From Rhodospirillaceae bacterium (GTDB lineage: Bacteria > Pseudomonadota > Alphaproteobacteria > Bin65): a stretch of DNA of 64,000 bases. The stretch spans positions 24,599 to 88,598 of the forward strand of contig WTGH01000027.1 of NCBI GenBank assembly GCA_011523655.1, in the 5' to 3' direction. Below the pieces are notes generated by a model, which did not search any database, was not told the DNA's origin, and saw only the letters and a list, made by a program, of their open reading frames with translations. Each line of letters starts with the position of its first letter. The stretch's first letter is position 1. The position numbers were made by a program, and so were the translations under genes. Below, one piece after another: positions 1 through 8,134 of the stretch.

Positions 1-74
1 CGATGCTGAGCGCCCAGCAGGTCGAGGATATCGTTGCCTACCTCATGACGCTCAAGGAAGAGGAAAAGGACTAG
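1..74 (+). CDS. soxX: SoxX cytochrome c, C-terminal fragment
   Basis: The window opens inside a reading frame whose last 23 codons, ending with TAG at 72-74, encode the helix SAQQVEDIVAYLMTLK. This is the usual C-terminal helix of a class I c-type cytochrome. The heme site lies outside the window. Because soxY follows 57 bases later on the same strand, SoxX, the monoheme partner of SoxA, is the best reading. Only position and helix type support the name. Confidence 0.7.
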   Translation, partial: MLSAQQVEDIVAYLMTLKEEEKD

Positions 75-131
75 CCGGCCGCGCCGGCCGACCGCCGCGC
101 ACCGGCCCAGCAACGTAACAGGACAGGAGCC

Positions 132-611
132 ATGTCACAGACAGACGTATCCGGCGGCGTCCATCGTCGCAGTTTCCTGATCGCCGCCGGCGCCGGCGGC
201 GCGGCACTCGCCGCCGCCCAGTTCACGCCGGGCGTCGCGCTGGCCGACAAGGCGCTGACCGCGGAGGCGATCAGGAAGGCGATCGGCGACCGCAAGCCGA
301 TCGAAGGCAGGGTGTCGATCGACGGACCGGAAATCGCCGAGAACGGCAACACCGTGCCGATCGGCTTCGAGGTCGACAGCAAGATGGCCGGCGGCGACCT
401 GGTCAAGGCCGTGCATATCTTCGCCGAGGGCAATCCGCGCCCCGAAGTCGCGAATTTCTGGTTCTCGGAGCAAAGCGGCGCGGCCCGCGGCGCGTTCCGG
501 ATGCGCATGGCCAAGACCCAGAACATCATCGCCCTCGCCGAGATGGCCGACGGCAAGGTCTATATGGGCCAACGCCTGGTGAAGGTGACGATCGGCGGCT
601 GCGGCGGCTGA
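132..611 (+). CDS. soxY: SoxY sulfur carrier protein
   Basis: This 159-residue periplasmic protein carries sulfur intermediates of thiosulfate oxidation as a covalent adduct on a C-terminal cysteine. A twin-arginine signal is visible (R12-R13 followed by SFLIAAG, then an alanine/glycine-rich stretch), so the protein is probably exported folded, together with SoxZ. The C-terminus is the family swinging arm GGCGG with the carrier Cys157 third from the end. The length is typical. It lies between soxX and soxZ in the normal soxXYZAB order and is probably co-transcribed with them. Confidence 0.97.
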   Translation: MSQTDVSGGVHRRSFLIAAGAGGAALAAAQFTPGVALADKALTAEAIRKAIGDRKPIEGRVSIDGPEIAENGNTVPIGFEVDSKMAGGDLVKAVHIFAEGNPRPEVANFWFSEQSGAARGAFRMRMAKTQNIIALAEMADGKVYMGQRLVKVTIGGCGG

Positions 612-677
612 CCGCCCTTCGCACCGGCAGGACCGACACCTTCAGGACAGACATCGGGACATAGAGGATATCGAACC

Positions 678-1001
678 ATGTCACGACCCCGCGTGCGCGT
701 TCCGCGCAAGATCAAGAAGGGCGACACGGTAACCGTCAAGACGCTGATCGCGCACAAGATGGAAACCGGCGTGCGCCGCAACAAGAAGACCGGCAAGCTG
801 ATCCCGCGCAAGATCATCAACAGCTTCGAAGCGAAGATCGACGGCAAGACCGTGTTCAAGGCCGCCCTGCATCCGGCGGTCTCTTCCAACCCGTATATTT
901 CGTTCGCGATCAGCCCGGAGAAGAGCGGGAAGATCGACTTCGTCTGGACGGAAGACGGCGGCAAGACCTTCACCAAATCGGCGAAATTCACGGTCGCCTG
1001 A
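678..1001 (+). CDS. soxZ: SoxZ sulfur-carrier partner
   Basis: SoxZ is the 107-residue immunoglobulin-like partner of SoxY. The SoxYZ heterodimer is the scaffold on which SoxAX and SoxB act. The sequence begins with the typical RPRVRVPRKIKKGD motif and ends in the usual WTEDGGKTF beta hairpin. There is no signal peptide, as expected for a protein that travels through the Tat channel bound to SoxY. It is 66 bases downstream of soxY and 49 bases upstream of soxA. Confidence 0.97.
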   Translation: MSRPRVRVPRKIKKGDTVTVKTLIAHKMETGVRRNKKTGKLIPRKIINSFEAKIDGKTVFKAALHPAVSSNPYISFAISPEKSGKIDFVWTEDGGKTFTKSAKFTVA

Positions 1002-1050
1002 CGGCGCTTCCGGAATCCCGCCCGCCAACGACAACAGGCAGGAACCCTAC

Positions 1051-1893
1051 ATGTTGCGAAAATCGATCGCTGCAGCCGCCCTCGCGGCGTTCGTCATCGG
1101 TGTCGTGTCCGGCGCCGCGGCCGACGACAAACCGCTTGAGCCGTGGGAGCGGAAGGAAAACCACGTCAAGCCGCCGAAGGACAGCCCGCTCGATTATCTG
1201 GTCTCCGGCTACTGGTTCCGGACCCCGAAGACCCGGGCGTTGCAGGACGACGATTTCGAAAATCCGGCCTTCCTGTGGGTCGAAACGGCCGAAATCGAAT
1301 GGACGAAAGTCGACGGCAAGGCCGGCAAGGCCTGCGCGAGCTGTCACCAGACCGCCGAAAAGAGCATGAAGGGCGTTTCGGCCCGCTATCCGGTCTATTC
1401 CGCCAGGGACAAGAAGCTGATAGCGGTCCAGCACCAGGTGAACCACTGCCGCAAGAACTACATGAAGGCCAAGACGTGGAAGTGGGAATCCGACAAGATG
1501 CTGGGCATGGCCGCCTATATCGGCCTGCAGTCGCGCGGCATGCCGGTCAACGTTTCGATCGACGGGCCGGCGCGGCCGTTCTTCGAGGCCGGCAAGGCAT
1601 TCTACCATGAGCGCCGCGGCCAGTTCGATCTCGCCTGCAAGCACTGCCACCAGGCGAATTTCGGCCAGTACATCCGTGCCGATTTCTTGAGCCAGGGCCA
1701 CTCCAACGGCTTCCCGACCTACCGCCTGAAATGGCAGAAGCTGGGCTCGCTGCACCGCCGTTTCCGCGGCTGCAACAACAATATTCGGGCGATTCCCTAC
1801 AAGCGCGGCTCGCCGGAATACACCAATCTGGAACTGTACCTGGCGTGGCGCGGTTTGGGTCTGAAGGTCGAGACGCCGTCGGTCCGCCAGTAG
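1051..1893 (+). CDS. soxA: SoxA diheme cytochrome c, sulfur transferase subunit
   Basis: SoxA with SoxX attaches thiosulfate to the SoxY cysteine. The 280-residue protein starts with a Sec-type signal peptide (about residues 1-25). Two CxxCH heme sites are present, C95-C98-H99 and C196-C199-H200, so this is the diheme form. Cys241 in the RGCNN motif matches the position of the cysteine persulfide that ligates and activates the second heme in characterised SoxA. The end matches the family (GLKVETPSVRQ). Confidence 0.96.
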   Translation: MLRKSIAAAALAAFVIGVVSGAAADDKPLEPWERKENHVKPPKDSPLDYLVSGYWFRTPKTRALQDDDFENPAFLWVETAEIEWTKVDGKAGKACASCHQTAEKSMKGVSARYPVYSARDKKLIAVQHQVNHCRKNYMKAKTWKWESDKMLGMAAYIGLQSRGMPVNVSIDGPARPFFEAGKAFYHERRGQFDLACKHCHQANFGQYIRADFLSQGHSNGFPTYRLKWQKLGSLHRRFRGCNNNIRAIPYKRGSPEYTNLELYLAWRGLGLKVETPSVRQ

Positions 1894-1913
1894 GCGCCAG
1901 GCATACCCCGTTG

Positions 1914-1950
1914 AGGGGCGGCCGGGCCGGTTGGCCGGCCGCCCCTTTCT
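1914..1950 (+). terminator. Hairpin between soxA and soxB (terminator or attenuator)
   Basis: An 11-bp perfect stem (1914-1924 paired with 1936-1946) encloses an 11-base loop and is followed by TTTCT. It lies 21 bases after the soxA stop and just before a strong ribosome binding site. It may partly terminate transcription or protect the soxXYZA message. The U tract is short, so it is unlikely to be a full stop. Confidence 0.5.
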
Positions 1951-1965
1951 GTTAGGAGGTCGGAC

Positions 1966-1995
1966 ATGGCCGTTCGGAGCGAGGCAGCCGTATGA
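1966..1995 (+). CDS. Nine-codon leader ORF overlapping the soxB start
   Basis: A near-perfect Shine-Dalgarno (TAGGAGGT, 1953-1960) does not sit at soxB spacing. It is six bases before an ATG that opens the short frame MAVRSEAAV. The TGA stop of this frame (1993-1995) overlaps the soxB ATG at 1992. The arrangement suggests translational coupling of soxB to a leader peptide. Alternatively, ribosomes may use the weaker GAGG at 1981-1984 directly. Confidence 0.4.
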   Translation: MAVRSEAAV

Positions 1996-3677
1996 TCAGC
2001 CGCCGCGATTTCGCCACCGCCGGCGCCGCGGCCGCCCTGCTGGCAGGTTCCGGCGCCCTCGGCCGCTTGGCCGCGCAGCAGAAGCTGACCCAGGATGCGC
2101 TGCTCGCCTTCGCGCCGGTCGGGCAGGTCACGCTGCTCCATTTTACCGATATCCATGCCCAGCTCTCGCCGCTCTATTTCCGCGAGCCGTCGGTCAATCT
2201 CGGTGTGGGCGCGGTCAGGGGCCTGCCGCCGCACATCACCGGCGCGGCGCTGCTGAAGAAATACGGGCTGAAGCCGGGCAGTGCCGAAGCCTATGCCCTG
2301 TCGAATGTCGATTTCGCCCGGCTGGCGGCCTCCTACGGCCGGCTCGGCGGACTCGACCGCATGGCGACGGCCGTCAACGCCGTCCGCGCCGAACGCCCCG
2401 GCAGGACGTTGCTGCTCGACGGCGGCGATACCTGGCAGGGCGACTATATCGCGCTGAAATCCCGGGGCGGCAGCATGGTCGCGGCCATGAACGCGCTGGG
2501 CGTCGACGTCATGACGGCGCACTGGGAATTCACCTACGGGTCCGACCGCGTGACCGAGATCGTCGAGGACGAGCTCAAGTTTCCGTTCTTGGCCGGCAAT
2601 GTCCGCGACACGGAATGGAACGAGGGCGTTTTCGAGAGCACGCACTATTTCGAGCGCGGCGGGCTCACCATCGCCGTCATCGGCCAGGCCTTCCCCTTCA
2701 CGCCGATCGCCAATCCGCGCCACTTGATGGAGACCTGGTCGTTCGGCATCCGCGAGAAGGAAATTCGGAAGGCCGTGGCGGCGGCCCGGAAGAAATCCGA
2801 TCTGGTCGTTCTGCTGAGCCATAACGGCTTCGACGTCGACCGCAAGCTGGCCTCGCGGGTCGACGGCATCGACGTCATCCTGACCGGCCACACCCACGAT
2901 GCGCTGCCAGAAGCGGTGCGGGTCCGGGATACGCTGCTCGTTGCCTCCGGCTCCCACGGCAAGTTCCTGTCGCGGCTCGATCTGGAGGTGAAGAACCGCA
3001 AGGTCTCGGATTTCCGCTACCGGCTGATCCCGCTGTTCAGCGACGCCATCGCGCCGGACACGAAGATGAAGGCGCTGCTCGACGGATTGCGCGCGCCGCA
3101 CCGGGCGGTGACGGAAAAGGTGATCGGCCGGACCGACACGCTGCTCTACCGCCGCGGCAACTTCAACGGCACCTTCGACGACCTGATCTGCAATGCCCTG
3201 CTGGAAGAGCGGGATGCCGAGATTTCGCTGTCGCCGGGCTTCCGCTGGGGCGCGTCCCTGCTGCCCGGGCAGGACATCTTCATGAACGATGTCTACAACC
3301 AAACGGCGATCACCTATCCGGCGGCCTACCGGATCAAATTCACCGGCGCGTTCCTCAAGACCGTGCTGGAAGACGTCGCCGACAACATCTTCAACCCCGA
3401 TCCCTACTATCAGCAGGGCGGGGACATGGTGCGCGTCGGCGGGCTGAACTACGACATCGACGTCGGCCAAAAGATCGGCCACCGCATTTCCAACATGACG
3501 CTGATGCGCAACGGTGCGCCGATCGACCCGGCGAAGGAATACACGGTGGCCGGCTGGGCTTCGGTCAATCCAGATACCGAGGGCCCGCCGATCTGGGAGG
3601 TCGTCGCCGGCTATATCGGCCGCAAGAAGGTCATCGCGCAGCCCGCACGCGGCAAGATCCGCGTCAGCGGCGCCTGA
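1992..3677 (+). CDS. soxB: SoxB sulfate thiol hydrolase
   Basis: SoxB releases sulfate hydrolytically from the S-thiosulfonated SoxY cysteine in the periplasm. The 561-residue protein has a Tat signal (R4-R5-DF), then a metallophosphoesterase domain of the 5'-nucleotidase family. Metal-site motifs visible are FTDIHAQ (D53, H55), LLDGGDTWQG, LLSHNGFDVD and GHTH (299-302). The rest is the C-terminal 5'-nucleotidase domain. The start is the ATG that overlaps the leader-ORF stop. No soxCD follows; soxV starts seven bases after the stop. Confidence 0.97.
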   Translation: MISRRDFATAGAAAALLAGSGALGRLAAQQKLTQDALLAFAPVGQVTLLHFTDIHAQLSPLYFREPSVNLGVGAVRGLPPHITGAALLKKYGLKPGSAEAYALSNVDFARLAASYGRLGGLDRMATAVNAVRAERPGRTLLLDGGDTWQGDYIALKSRGGSMVAAMNALGVDVMTAHWEFTYGSDRVTEIVEDELKFPFLAGNVRDTEWNEGVFESTHYFERGGLTIAVIGQAFPFTPIANPRHLMETWSFGIREKEIRKAVAAARKKSDLVVLLSHNGFDVDRKLASRVDGIDVILTGHTHDALPEAVRVRDTLLVASGSHGKFLSRLDLEVKNRKVSDFRYRLIPLFSDAIAPDTKMKALLDGLRAPHRAVTEKVIGRTDTLLYRRGNFNGTFDDLICNALLEERDAEISLSPGFRWGASLLPGQDIFMNDVYNQTAITYPAAYRIKFTGAFLKTVLEDVADNIFNPDPYYQQGGDMVRVGGLNYDIDVGQKIGHRISNMTLMRNGAPIDPAKEYTVAGWASVNPDTEGPPIWEVVAGYIGRKKVIAQPARGKIRVSGA

Positions 3678-3684
3678 GCCGGCC

Positions 3685-4428
3685 GTGCTGGAGGACATCA
3701 GCTATCCGGGCGTCCTGCTGGCCGGCATCCTGACCTTCTTGTCGCCCTGCATCCTGCCCATCGTGCCGCCCTATCTCGCCTATCTCGGCGGCATCACCCT
3801 CGACCAGATCGAGGTGGAAGGGCGGACCGACCGGGCCAAGGCGCTCAAGGTCTTCCGCGCCGCCGTCTTTTTCGTGCTCGGCTTTACGACGGTGTTCGTC
3901 GCGATGGGCTTGGCGGCGTCGGCCATCGGGCGCTTCGTCGGCGACAATATCGACATTCTCGCGACCGTCGCCGGCATCCTGATCATCGTCCTTGGCCTGC
4001 ATTTCATCGGTGTCTTCCGGATCGGCTTCCTGTTCCGCGAGGCGCGCTTCCAGGTCGACCGCAAGCCGGCGGGCGCGGCCGGCGGCTATGTCATCGGGCT
4101 CGCCTTTGCGTTCGGCTGGACGCCCTGCGTCGGCCCGGTCCTCACCGGCATCCTGATGATGGCGGCGGGCCGGGAAACCGCGCTGGAAGGCGGCTTCCTG
4201 CTCGGCGTCTACGCGCTGGGGATCGGCGTGCCGTTCCTGGTCGCCGCCCTGTTCGCAGGCGCGTTCCTGCGTTTCATGAAGCGGTTCCGGCGCTTCATCC
4301 CGTGGGTCGAGCGCACGCTGGGCGCCTTTCTCGTCCTCACCGGCATTCTGTTCATCACCGGCTCGCTTAACGAGATCGGATTCTGGATTCAGGAGGCGTT
4401 TCCCGGCCTGGCCAAGCTGGCGGGTTAA
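3685..4428 (+). CDS. soxV: CcdA/SoxV-type transmembrane electron transporter
   Basis: This 247-residue, six-helix membrane protein of the CcdA (DsbD beta) family carries electrons from cytoplasmic thioredoxin across the membrane to periplasmic thioredoxins such as SoxW. The conserved cysteine motifs are SPCILP (C22) and TPCVGP (C148). A GTG start at 3685 is chosen because it lies right after the soxB stop and begins directly at the first helix region; a longer in-frame extension would overlap soxB heavily. It ends four bases inside the end of a convergent gene. Confidence 0.85.
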   Translation: MLEDISYPGVLLAGILTFLSPCILPIVPPYLAYLGGITLDQIEVEGRTDRAKALKVFRAAVFFVLGFTTVFVAMGLAASAIGRFVGDNIDILATVAGILIIVLGLHFIGVFRIGFLFREARFQVDRKPAGAAGGYVIGLAFAFGWTPCVGPVLTGILMMAAGRETALEGGFLLGVYALGIGVPFLVAALFAGAFLRFMKRFRRFIPWVERTLGAFLVLTGILFITGSLNEIGFWIQEAFPGLAKLAG

Positions 4429-5150
4429 CCCAGATACAGCCAGATCAGACGGTCGAAGGAGCGCAGCTCGCGCAGATTGTTGATGATGCGCAGCGCGCTC
4501 TTGTCCTTCGCCGCACGGATCAGGCGCTCGATGCTTTCCAGGCTGCCGGGGAACAAACGTTCGAAGGCGGGATCGGCGCGTTCGCGCGGCCCGGCCTCCC
4601 GGAAGCAGCGCTTGTACCAGTGCGCCAGCGCGGCGAAACGCCTGTCCAGTTCCGCGACTTGGGCGGCGTCGGCAAAGTCCGGCGGCTTCCGGCGGTAGAC
4701 CCAGGCACCGTCCATCGCCCGGTTCATGGCCGCGATGCAATCGCTGTAAATCCACAGGCCGTTGCGCTTGCGCAGGGCGGCGAGACGGCCGGCGACCGGT
4801 TTCAGTTGCACGGCCGCGGCATCGCGTTCGTCGCTGTCCACCGCGTCGAGCGCCGCGTCCAGCGCACCGGCCACGGCCTCGATATCGGCCTTGAAGGCGC
4901 TGTCTTCGGCCAGTTTGCCGGGCGGCTTAGAACCGAACACGGCGGTTAAGGCGGCCCATTTTTCCGTCGCCTCGTCCAGTTCGGTTCCGGCGACCGCCAG
5001 ATTGCCGGTGCGCAGGTAGAATTGCGCAAGACGCACATGTTTCATCGCCGCGCCGACCCTGTCGTGAAAGGCCTCCAGGGTGTCGGCCGCAGCCGGACCG
5101 GCCGGCGCGGCGAAGGACAGGCCGATTATCAGCATCAGCATCGCCCTCAT
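4425..5150 (-). CDS. Exported alpha-helical protein of unknown function
   Basis: The 241-residue product has a clear Sec signal peptide (about residues 1-22, ending AAADT). The mature part is almost entirely helical and rich in alanine and arginine, with two widely spaced cysteines. No CxxCH heme site or known domain is visible. Its start overlaps the stop of the upstream alpha/beta hydrolase by four bases (ATGA), so the two form a minus-strand operon that interrupts the sox genes. The setting suggests a periplasmic accessory role, but I do not recognise the family. Confidence 0.6.
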   Translation of the reverse strand: MRAMLMLIIGLSFAAPAGPAAADTLEAFHDRVGAAMKHVRLAQFYLRTGNLAVAGTELDEATEKWAALTAVFGSKPPGKLAEDSAFKADIEAVAGALDAALDAVDSDERDAAAVQLKPVAGRLAALRKRNGLWIYSDCIAAMNRAMDGAWVYRRKPPDFADAAQVAELDRRFAALAHWYKRCFREAGPRERADPAFERLFPGSLESIERLIRAAKDKSALRIINNLRELRSFDRLIWLYLG

Positions 5151-6040
5151 TGGAACCTGTCCTCCAAGAATTCGGCCATACGATCGGCGACGTCCTCGGC
5201 GAAGAAGTCGAGGAACATGTGGTCGGCATCGTCGATGACCGCGAAGCTGACCCGCGGGTTCTTCACACCGGCCATCTTCGCGATCAGGTCGGGCACCACT
5301 TTGTCCTCCCGCCCGGCCAGAACGAGCAGCGGCGCGCCGGGATAGCCGTCAAGCAGGGCGGGCGTGTCGCGGCCGGGATCGTTGCGGTGATAGTCGACGA
5401 AGCTGCTGGCCGCCACTGTCGCGCCCGGGCAGGAGAGGAACGGGTGCTCCCTGAGCAGCGCGTCGCCCCTGGCGGCGGCCGCCTTCACGTCGGCCAGCCG
5501 GTCGCGCTTGTGGCGCGTCCGGTAGGCAGAGTCGGCCCGTTCGGCGCTCCAGGTCGCCGGCGCCAGCGCGACCGCAGCGGCAAGCGCGCCCTGCGGAGCC
5601 GTGCGCGCGTAAGCGACGATCTGGTTTCCTCCCCGCGAATGGCCGAACAGGGCGATTTTCCCTGCGCCCTGCCGGCTCAGCCAAGCGCGCCACAGGCCGA
5701 TCTCCCGGATCGCGTTGCTGTGCTTGTGCCGATGCACCCGGTCGCACGGAAACATGCCGGTCCGCGCCGATTCGCCGAGGGACAGGGTGATTGCGAGCGA
5801 CGGGATCTGTCGGTCGGCGAGCGCATTCTGGACGCCCGCGATGGTTTCCTGGCCCAGATGAGCCATGCTGCCGTGAACCATCAGAACGGCGCCCTGCGCC
5901 AGCGCCGCACCGCCCGGAACCGTCAGGTTGCCGAGCAGGATGCGATCGCCGTCCTTCAGCCGGACCGGCTCGGCGGCAGCCTGCGTTGCCGCCGCCGCTA
6001 CCACTAGCAACGCCAGCATCGGGCGGAAAATCGTTCTCAT
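5147..6040 (-). CDS. Secreted alpha/beta hydrolase
   Basis: This protein has the alpha/beta-hydrolase fold. The oxyanion-loop region is VMVHGSMAH, the nucleophile elbow is GHSRGG, and the acid and histidine regions are AGREDKVVPD and DDADHMFLD. The ATG at 6040 is chosen over an upstream ATG at 6055 and a longer extension because it places a clean Sec signal (MRTIFRPMLALLVVAAAA) at the N-terminus. The catalytic Ser-Asp-His set seems present. The substrate is unknown. It is divergent from soxW and co-transcribed with the exported helical protein. Confidence 0.7.
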   Translation of the reverse strand: MRTIFRPMLALLVVAAAATQAAAEPVRLKDGDRILLGNLTVPGGAALAQGAVLMVHGSMAHLGQETIAGVQNALADRQIPSLAITLSLGESARTGMFPCDRVHRHKHSNAIREIGLWRAWLSRQGAGKIALFGHSRGGNQIVAYARTAPQGALAAAVALAPATWSAERADSAYRTRHKRDRLADVKAAAARGDALLREHPFLSCPGATVAASSFVDYHRNDPGRDTPALLDGYPGAPLLVLAGREDKVVPDLIAKMAGVKNPRVSFAVIDDADHMFLDFFAEDVADRMAEFLEDRFQ

Positions 6041-6087
6041 CTGTCGCTTCGGCATTATCTTCGTCGTACGGGCGCATCGGATATTAC

Positions 6088-6103
6088 ATTCACGCCTGCG
6101 AAT
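6088..6103. promoter_or_regulatory. ATTC-N8-GAAT palindrome between divergent genes
   Basis: A 16-base inverted repeat (ATTC, eight bases, GAAT) lies between the hydrolase start (6040, minus) and soxW (6147, plus). A possible plus-strand -10 box TATGAT (6103-6108) abuts it. The same half-sites at the same spacing occur at 8072-8087 in the other divergent sulfur promoter. Repressors of the ArsR family (SoxR, sHdrR) are known to control such loci; assigning one here is inference. Confidence 0.4.
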
Positions 6104-6146
6104 ATGATAGACTTCCGACATTCGCGCAAAAGGGGGAGTTGGGGCG

Positions 6147-6818
6147 ATGATCGAGCGGCGGCAGTTCCTGATCGGCGGCGGCGCGGCAGCCGTGGCGCTC
6201 GGAGCAGGCGGATTCGCCGGCCCGGCACGGGCGAGTAATCCGGACTGGGTCCCCCGCTACCGCGCGACCGTGGACGAAAACGGCCTCCACAGCCAGCCCT
6301 GGTTCCATCAGGGATTCCTGGACATGAAGGAAGACCTGGCGGAGGCCGCCGCGGCTGACAAGCGCCTCATGGTGATCTGGGAGCAGAAGGGCTGCCCCTA
6401 TTGCCTGGAAATGCACAAGCGCAACCTCGCGCTGCAGGAGATCAACGACTACATCCGCAAGCATTTCCTGGTCGTGCAGCTCAACATGTGGGGCTCGCGC
6501 GAGGCGACGGATTTCGATGGCAAGGCGATGGAAGAGAAGGCGCTGGCGCGGCGCTGGCGGGTGAACTTCACGCCGACGGTCAACTTCTTCCCGCCGACAG
6601 TTGCGGAGGTCGAGGGCAAAACGGGCCTCGAGGCGGAGGTCGCGCGCATGCCGGGCTACCTGAAGCCGGCGCATTTCCTGACCTACATGGAATTCGTCAG
6701 GGACGAGGGCTACAAGAAGGACAGGTTCCAGCGCTATCTGCTGACCAAGTTCCGCGCCATCCACGACAAGGGCGGCGACCCGTTCCGCCTCGACAAGCTG
6801 ACCCGGCCCCAATCGTAG
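6147..6818 (+). CDS. soxW: SoxW-like periplasmic thioredoxin, first copy
   Basis: This 223-residue thioredoxin-fold protein has a Tat-like N-terminus (ERRQFLIGG) and the redox motif C83-P-Y-C86. A cis-Pro region NFTPTVNFFP follows about 60 residues later. SoxW receives electrons from the CcdA-type SoxV and keeps Sox components reduced in the periplasm. A C-terminal extension of about 20 residues is absent from the second copy. The next gene, 11 bases downstream, is a close paralogue. Confidence 0.85.
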   Translation: MIERRQFLIGGGAAAVALGAGGFAGPARASNPDWVPRYRATVDENGLHSQPWFHQGFLDMKEDLAEAAAADKRLMVIWEQKGCPYCLEMHKRNLALQEINDYIRKHFLVVQLNMWGSREATDFDGKAMEEKALARRWRVNFTPTVNFFPPTVAEVEGKTGLEAEVARMPGYLKPAHFLTYMEFVRDEGYKKDRFQRYLLTKFRAIHDKGGDPFRLDKLTRPQS

Positions 6819-6829
6819 GAGCGAACGTC

Positions 6830-7399
6830 ATGCGCACGCTGATAACGGCCGTTGCGATCGTCTTCGCGCTGGGCGCCGCCGCGAAGGCCGACGAGGTCAA
6901 GGTCGGCGGCGACGGCCTGTATCACCAGGACTGGTTCCTCCAGAGCTTCCTCGACCTCAGGGAAGACCTCCAGGAATCCGCCGACGCCGGCAAGCGCCTG
7001 GTCATCCTGTGGGAGCAGAAGGGCTGCCCCTATTGCAAGGAACTGCACCAGGTGAATTTCGTCGACCCGGCGATCCGCAAGTATCTCCTGGATAATTTCG
7101 TCGTCCTGCAGCTCGATATCTGGGGCGCCCGGCCGGTGACCGATTTCGACGGCACGGAAATGTCGGAGAAGAAGCTGGCGCGCCGCTACGGCGTCCGCTT
7201 CACGCCGACAATCCAGTTCCTGCCGGCGACGGTGGCGGCGACCGAAGGCAAGACCGGCAAGGCGCTCGAAATCGCCCGGATGCCAGGCTATCTGAAGCCG
7301 GCGCCGTTCCTCATCATGTTCCGCTATGTCCGGGAAAAGGCGTACGAAAAGACGCCGTTCCGCAAATTCCTGCGCGCCGCGCTGAAGCGGTCGGGATAG
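6830..7399 (+). CDS. soxW: SoxW-like periplasmic thioredoxin, second copy
   Basis: A 189-residue paralogue of the preceding protein with a Sec signal peptide (ending AAAKADEV) instead of a Tat-like one. It has the same QKGCPYC active site (C66, C69), the same DFDG segment and the same RFTPTIQFLPATV cis-Pro region. The start is the ATG at 6830, after TAGGAG; a longer upstream frame overlaps the first copy and is a shadow. The tandem pair probably arose by duplication. The different export signals suggest that one copy folds before export. Confidence 0.85.
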   Translation: MRTLITAVAIVFALGAAAKADEVKVGGDGLYHQDWFLQSFLDLREDLQESADAGKRLVILWEQKGCPYCKELHQVNFVDPAIRKYLLDNFVVLQLDIWGARPVTDFDGTEMSEKKLARRYGVRFTPTIQFLPATVAATEGKTGKALEIARMPGYLKPAPFLIMFRYVREKAYEKTPFRKFLRAALKRSG

Positions 7400-7700
7400 A
7401 TTTTTCTCCGGTATCTCCGGTCGATTGCCGAAATATTTGTAGGGAGGGTTTGAATCCCTCCCGTACCACGGCGTTTCGGCCGCTCAGGCGATTGAGATCA
7501 TCTCGTTTGCCGCCCCGGCCGACCGCAGGGAGAGCCGGGGACCAGAGTCGACCCGAGAGTCCGTGCCGGGCGGCTCTGGCCCCCGGATCGTCGCTTCGCT
7601 CCGTCGGGGGTGGCAATCGAGGAATCTCGAAGGTGTTCGATTGATCGCAATTTATTCTAATTCTTTAAATTACCGGGATAATACATTGTTAATAAATACC
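7400..7700. other. Intergenic region, convergent gene ends
   Basis: This 301-base stretch separates the ends of soxW (plus) and tusA (minus). A hairpin GGGAGGG / CCCTCCC with a TTTGAAT loop lies at 7442-7462; it looks like an isolated tRNA T-arm but has no other tRNA part. From about 7636 to 7690 the sequence is unusually AT-rich. No gene is supported. Confidence 0.5.
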
Positions 7701-7925
7701 TTACACATTCTTGATCACGAACCGATACACCCCGCCGTCCTCGCCGGATTCCATCAGTTCGCAGCCGGTCTGGCGGCAGAAGGCCTCGAAATCCGCCGTC
7801 GCGCCCGGGTCGGTCGCATGCACTTCCAGCAGCCCGCCCGACGCCATCTTCTTCAGTGCCTTCTTCGCCTTCAGAATCGGCAGGGGGCAGTTCAGTCCCT
7901 TGGTGTCGAGAAACTCGTCGGCCAT
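7701..7925 (-). CDS. tusA: TusA sulfur carrier protein
   Basis: A 74-residue cytoplasmic TusA-family protein with the defining CPxP motif (Cys13-Pro-Leu-Pro). TusA accepts sulfane sulfur as a persulfide and passes it to DsrE proteins and the sHdr machinery. Length and fold match the family. It is divergent from the HDAC-like/YeeE/lipoate operon, with about 210 bases between the two starts. Location beside sHdr genes favours a role in sulfur oxidation rather than tRNA thiolation. Confidence 0.93.
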   Translation of the reverse strand: MADEFLDTKGLNCPLPILKAKKALKKMASGGLLEVHATDPGATADFEAFCRQTGCELMESGEDGGVYRFVIKNV

Positions 7926-8062
7926 CGGCGGGGGTGTTCCTTCCTGTCTGGTTCGGGCGCAACGGCCATCACCTAGGTTGCCGGGACCGGCTTGTCATCC
8001 GGAGTCCGCTGCGGGGCGGGTCCGGCAAATTGTCCGGGCCGACAAATTATCCGGGGCGGCGA

Positions 8063-8092
8063 TTGCCATTCATTCAAATTATTGAATACAAT
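8063..8092 (+). promoter_or_regulatory. Sigma70-like promoter with palindromic operator
   Basis: TTGCCA (8063-8068) and TACAAT (8087-8092) are separated by 18 bases. The spacer holds the perfect inverted repeat ATTCAA-ATTA-TTGAAT (8072-8087), so a bound repressor would block the promoter. It is placed to drive the HDAC-like gene (start 8135) and the lipoate-assembly genes. The repeat fits the ATTC-N8-GAAT pattern also found at 6088-6103. Confidence 0.5.
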
Positions 8093-8134
8093 ATCCGGCA
8101 CTCCGTCAACGGGACGGCCGGACCGCCGGGGACC

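Noticed and set aside
1797..3698. Long minus-strand open frame of 633 codons opposite soxB
   Set aside because: It is the antisense shadow of soxB and soxA in GC-rich DNA; the translation is arginine-, alanine- and aspartate-rich with no domain.
7442..7462. tRNA-like T-arm (GGGAGGG, TTTGAAT loop, CCCTCCC)
   Set aside because: No acceptor, D or anticodon arm can be built upstream, so it is not a tRNA; a chance hairpin or an old fragment is more likely.
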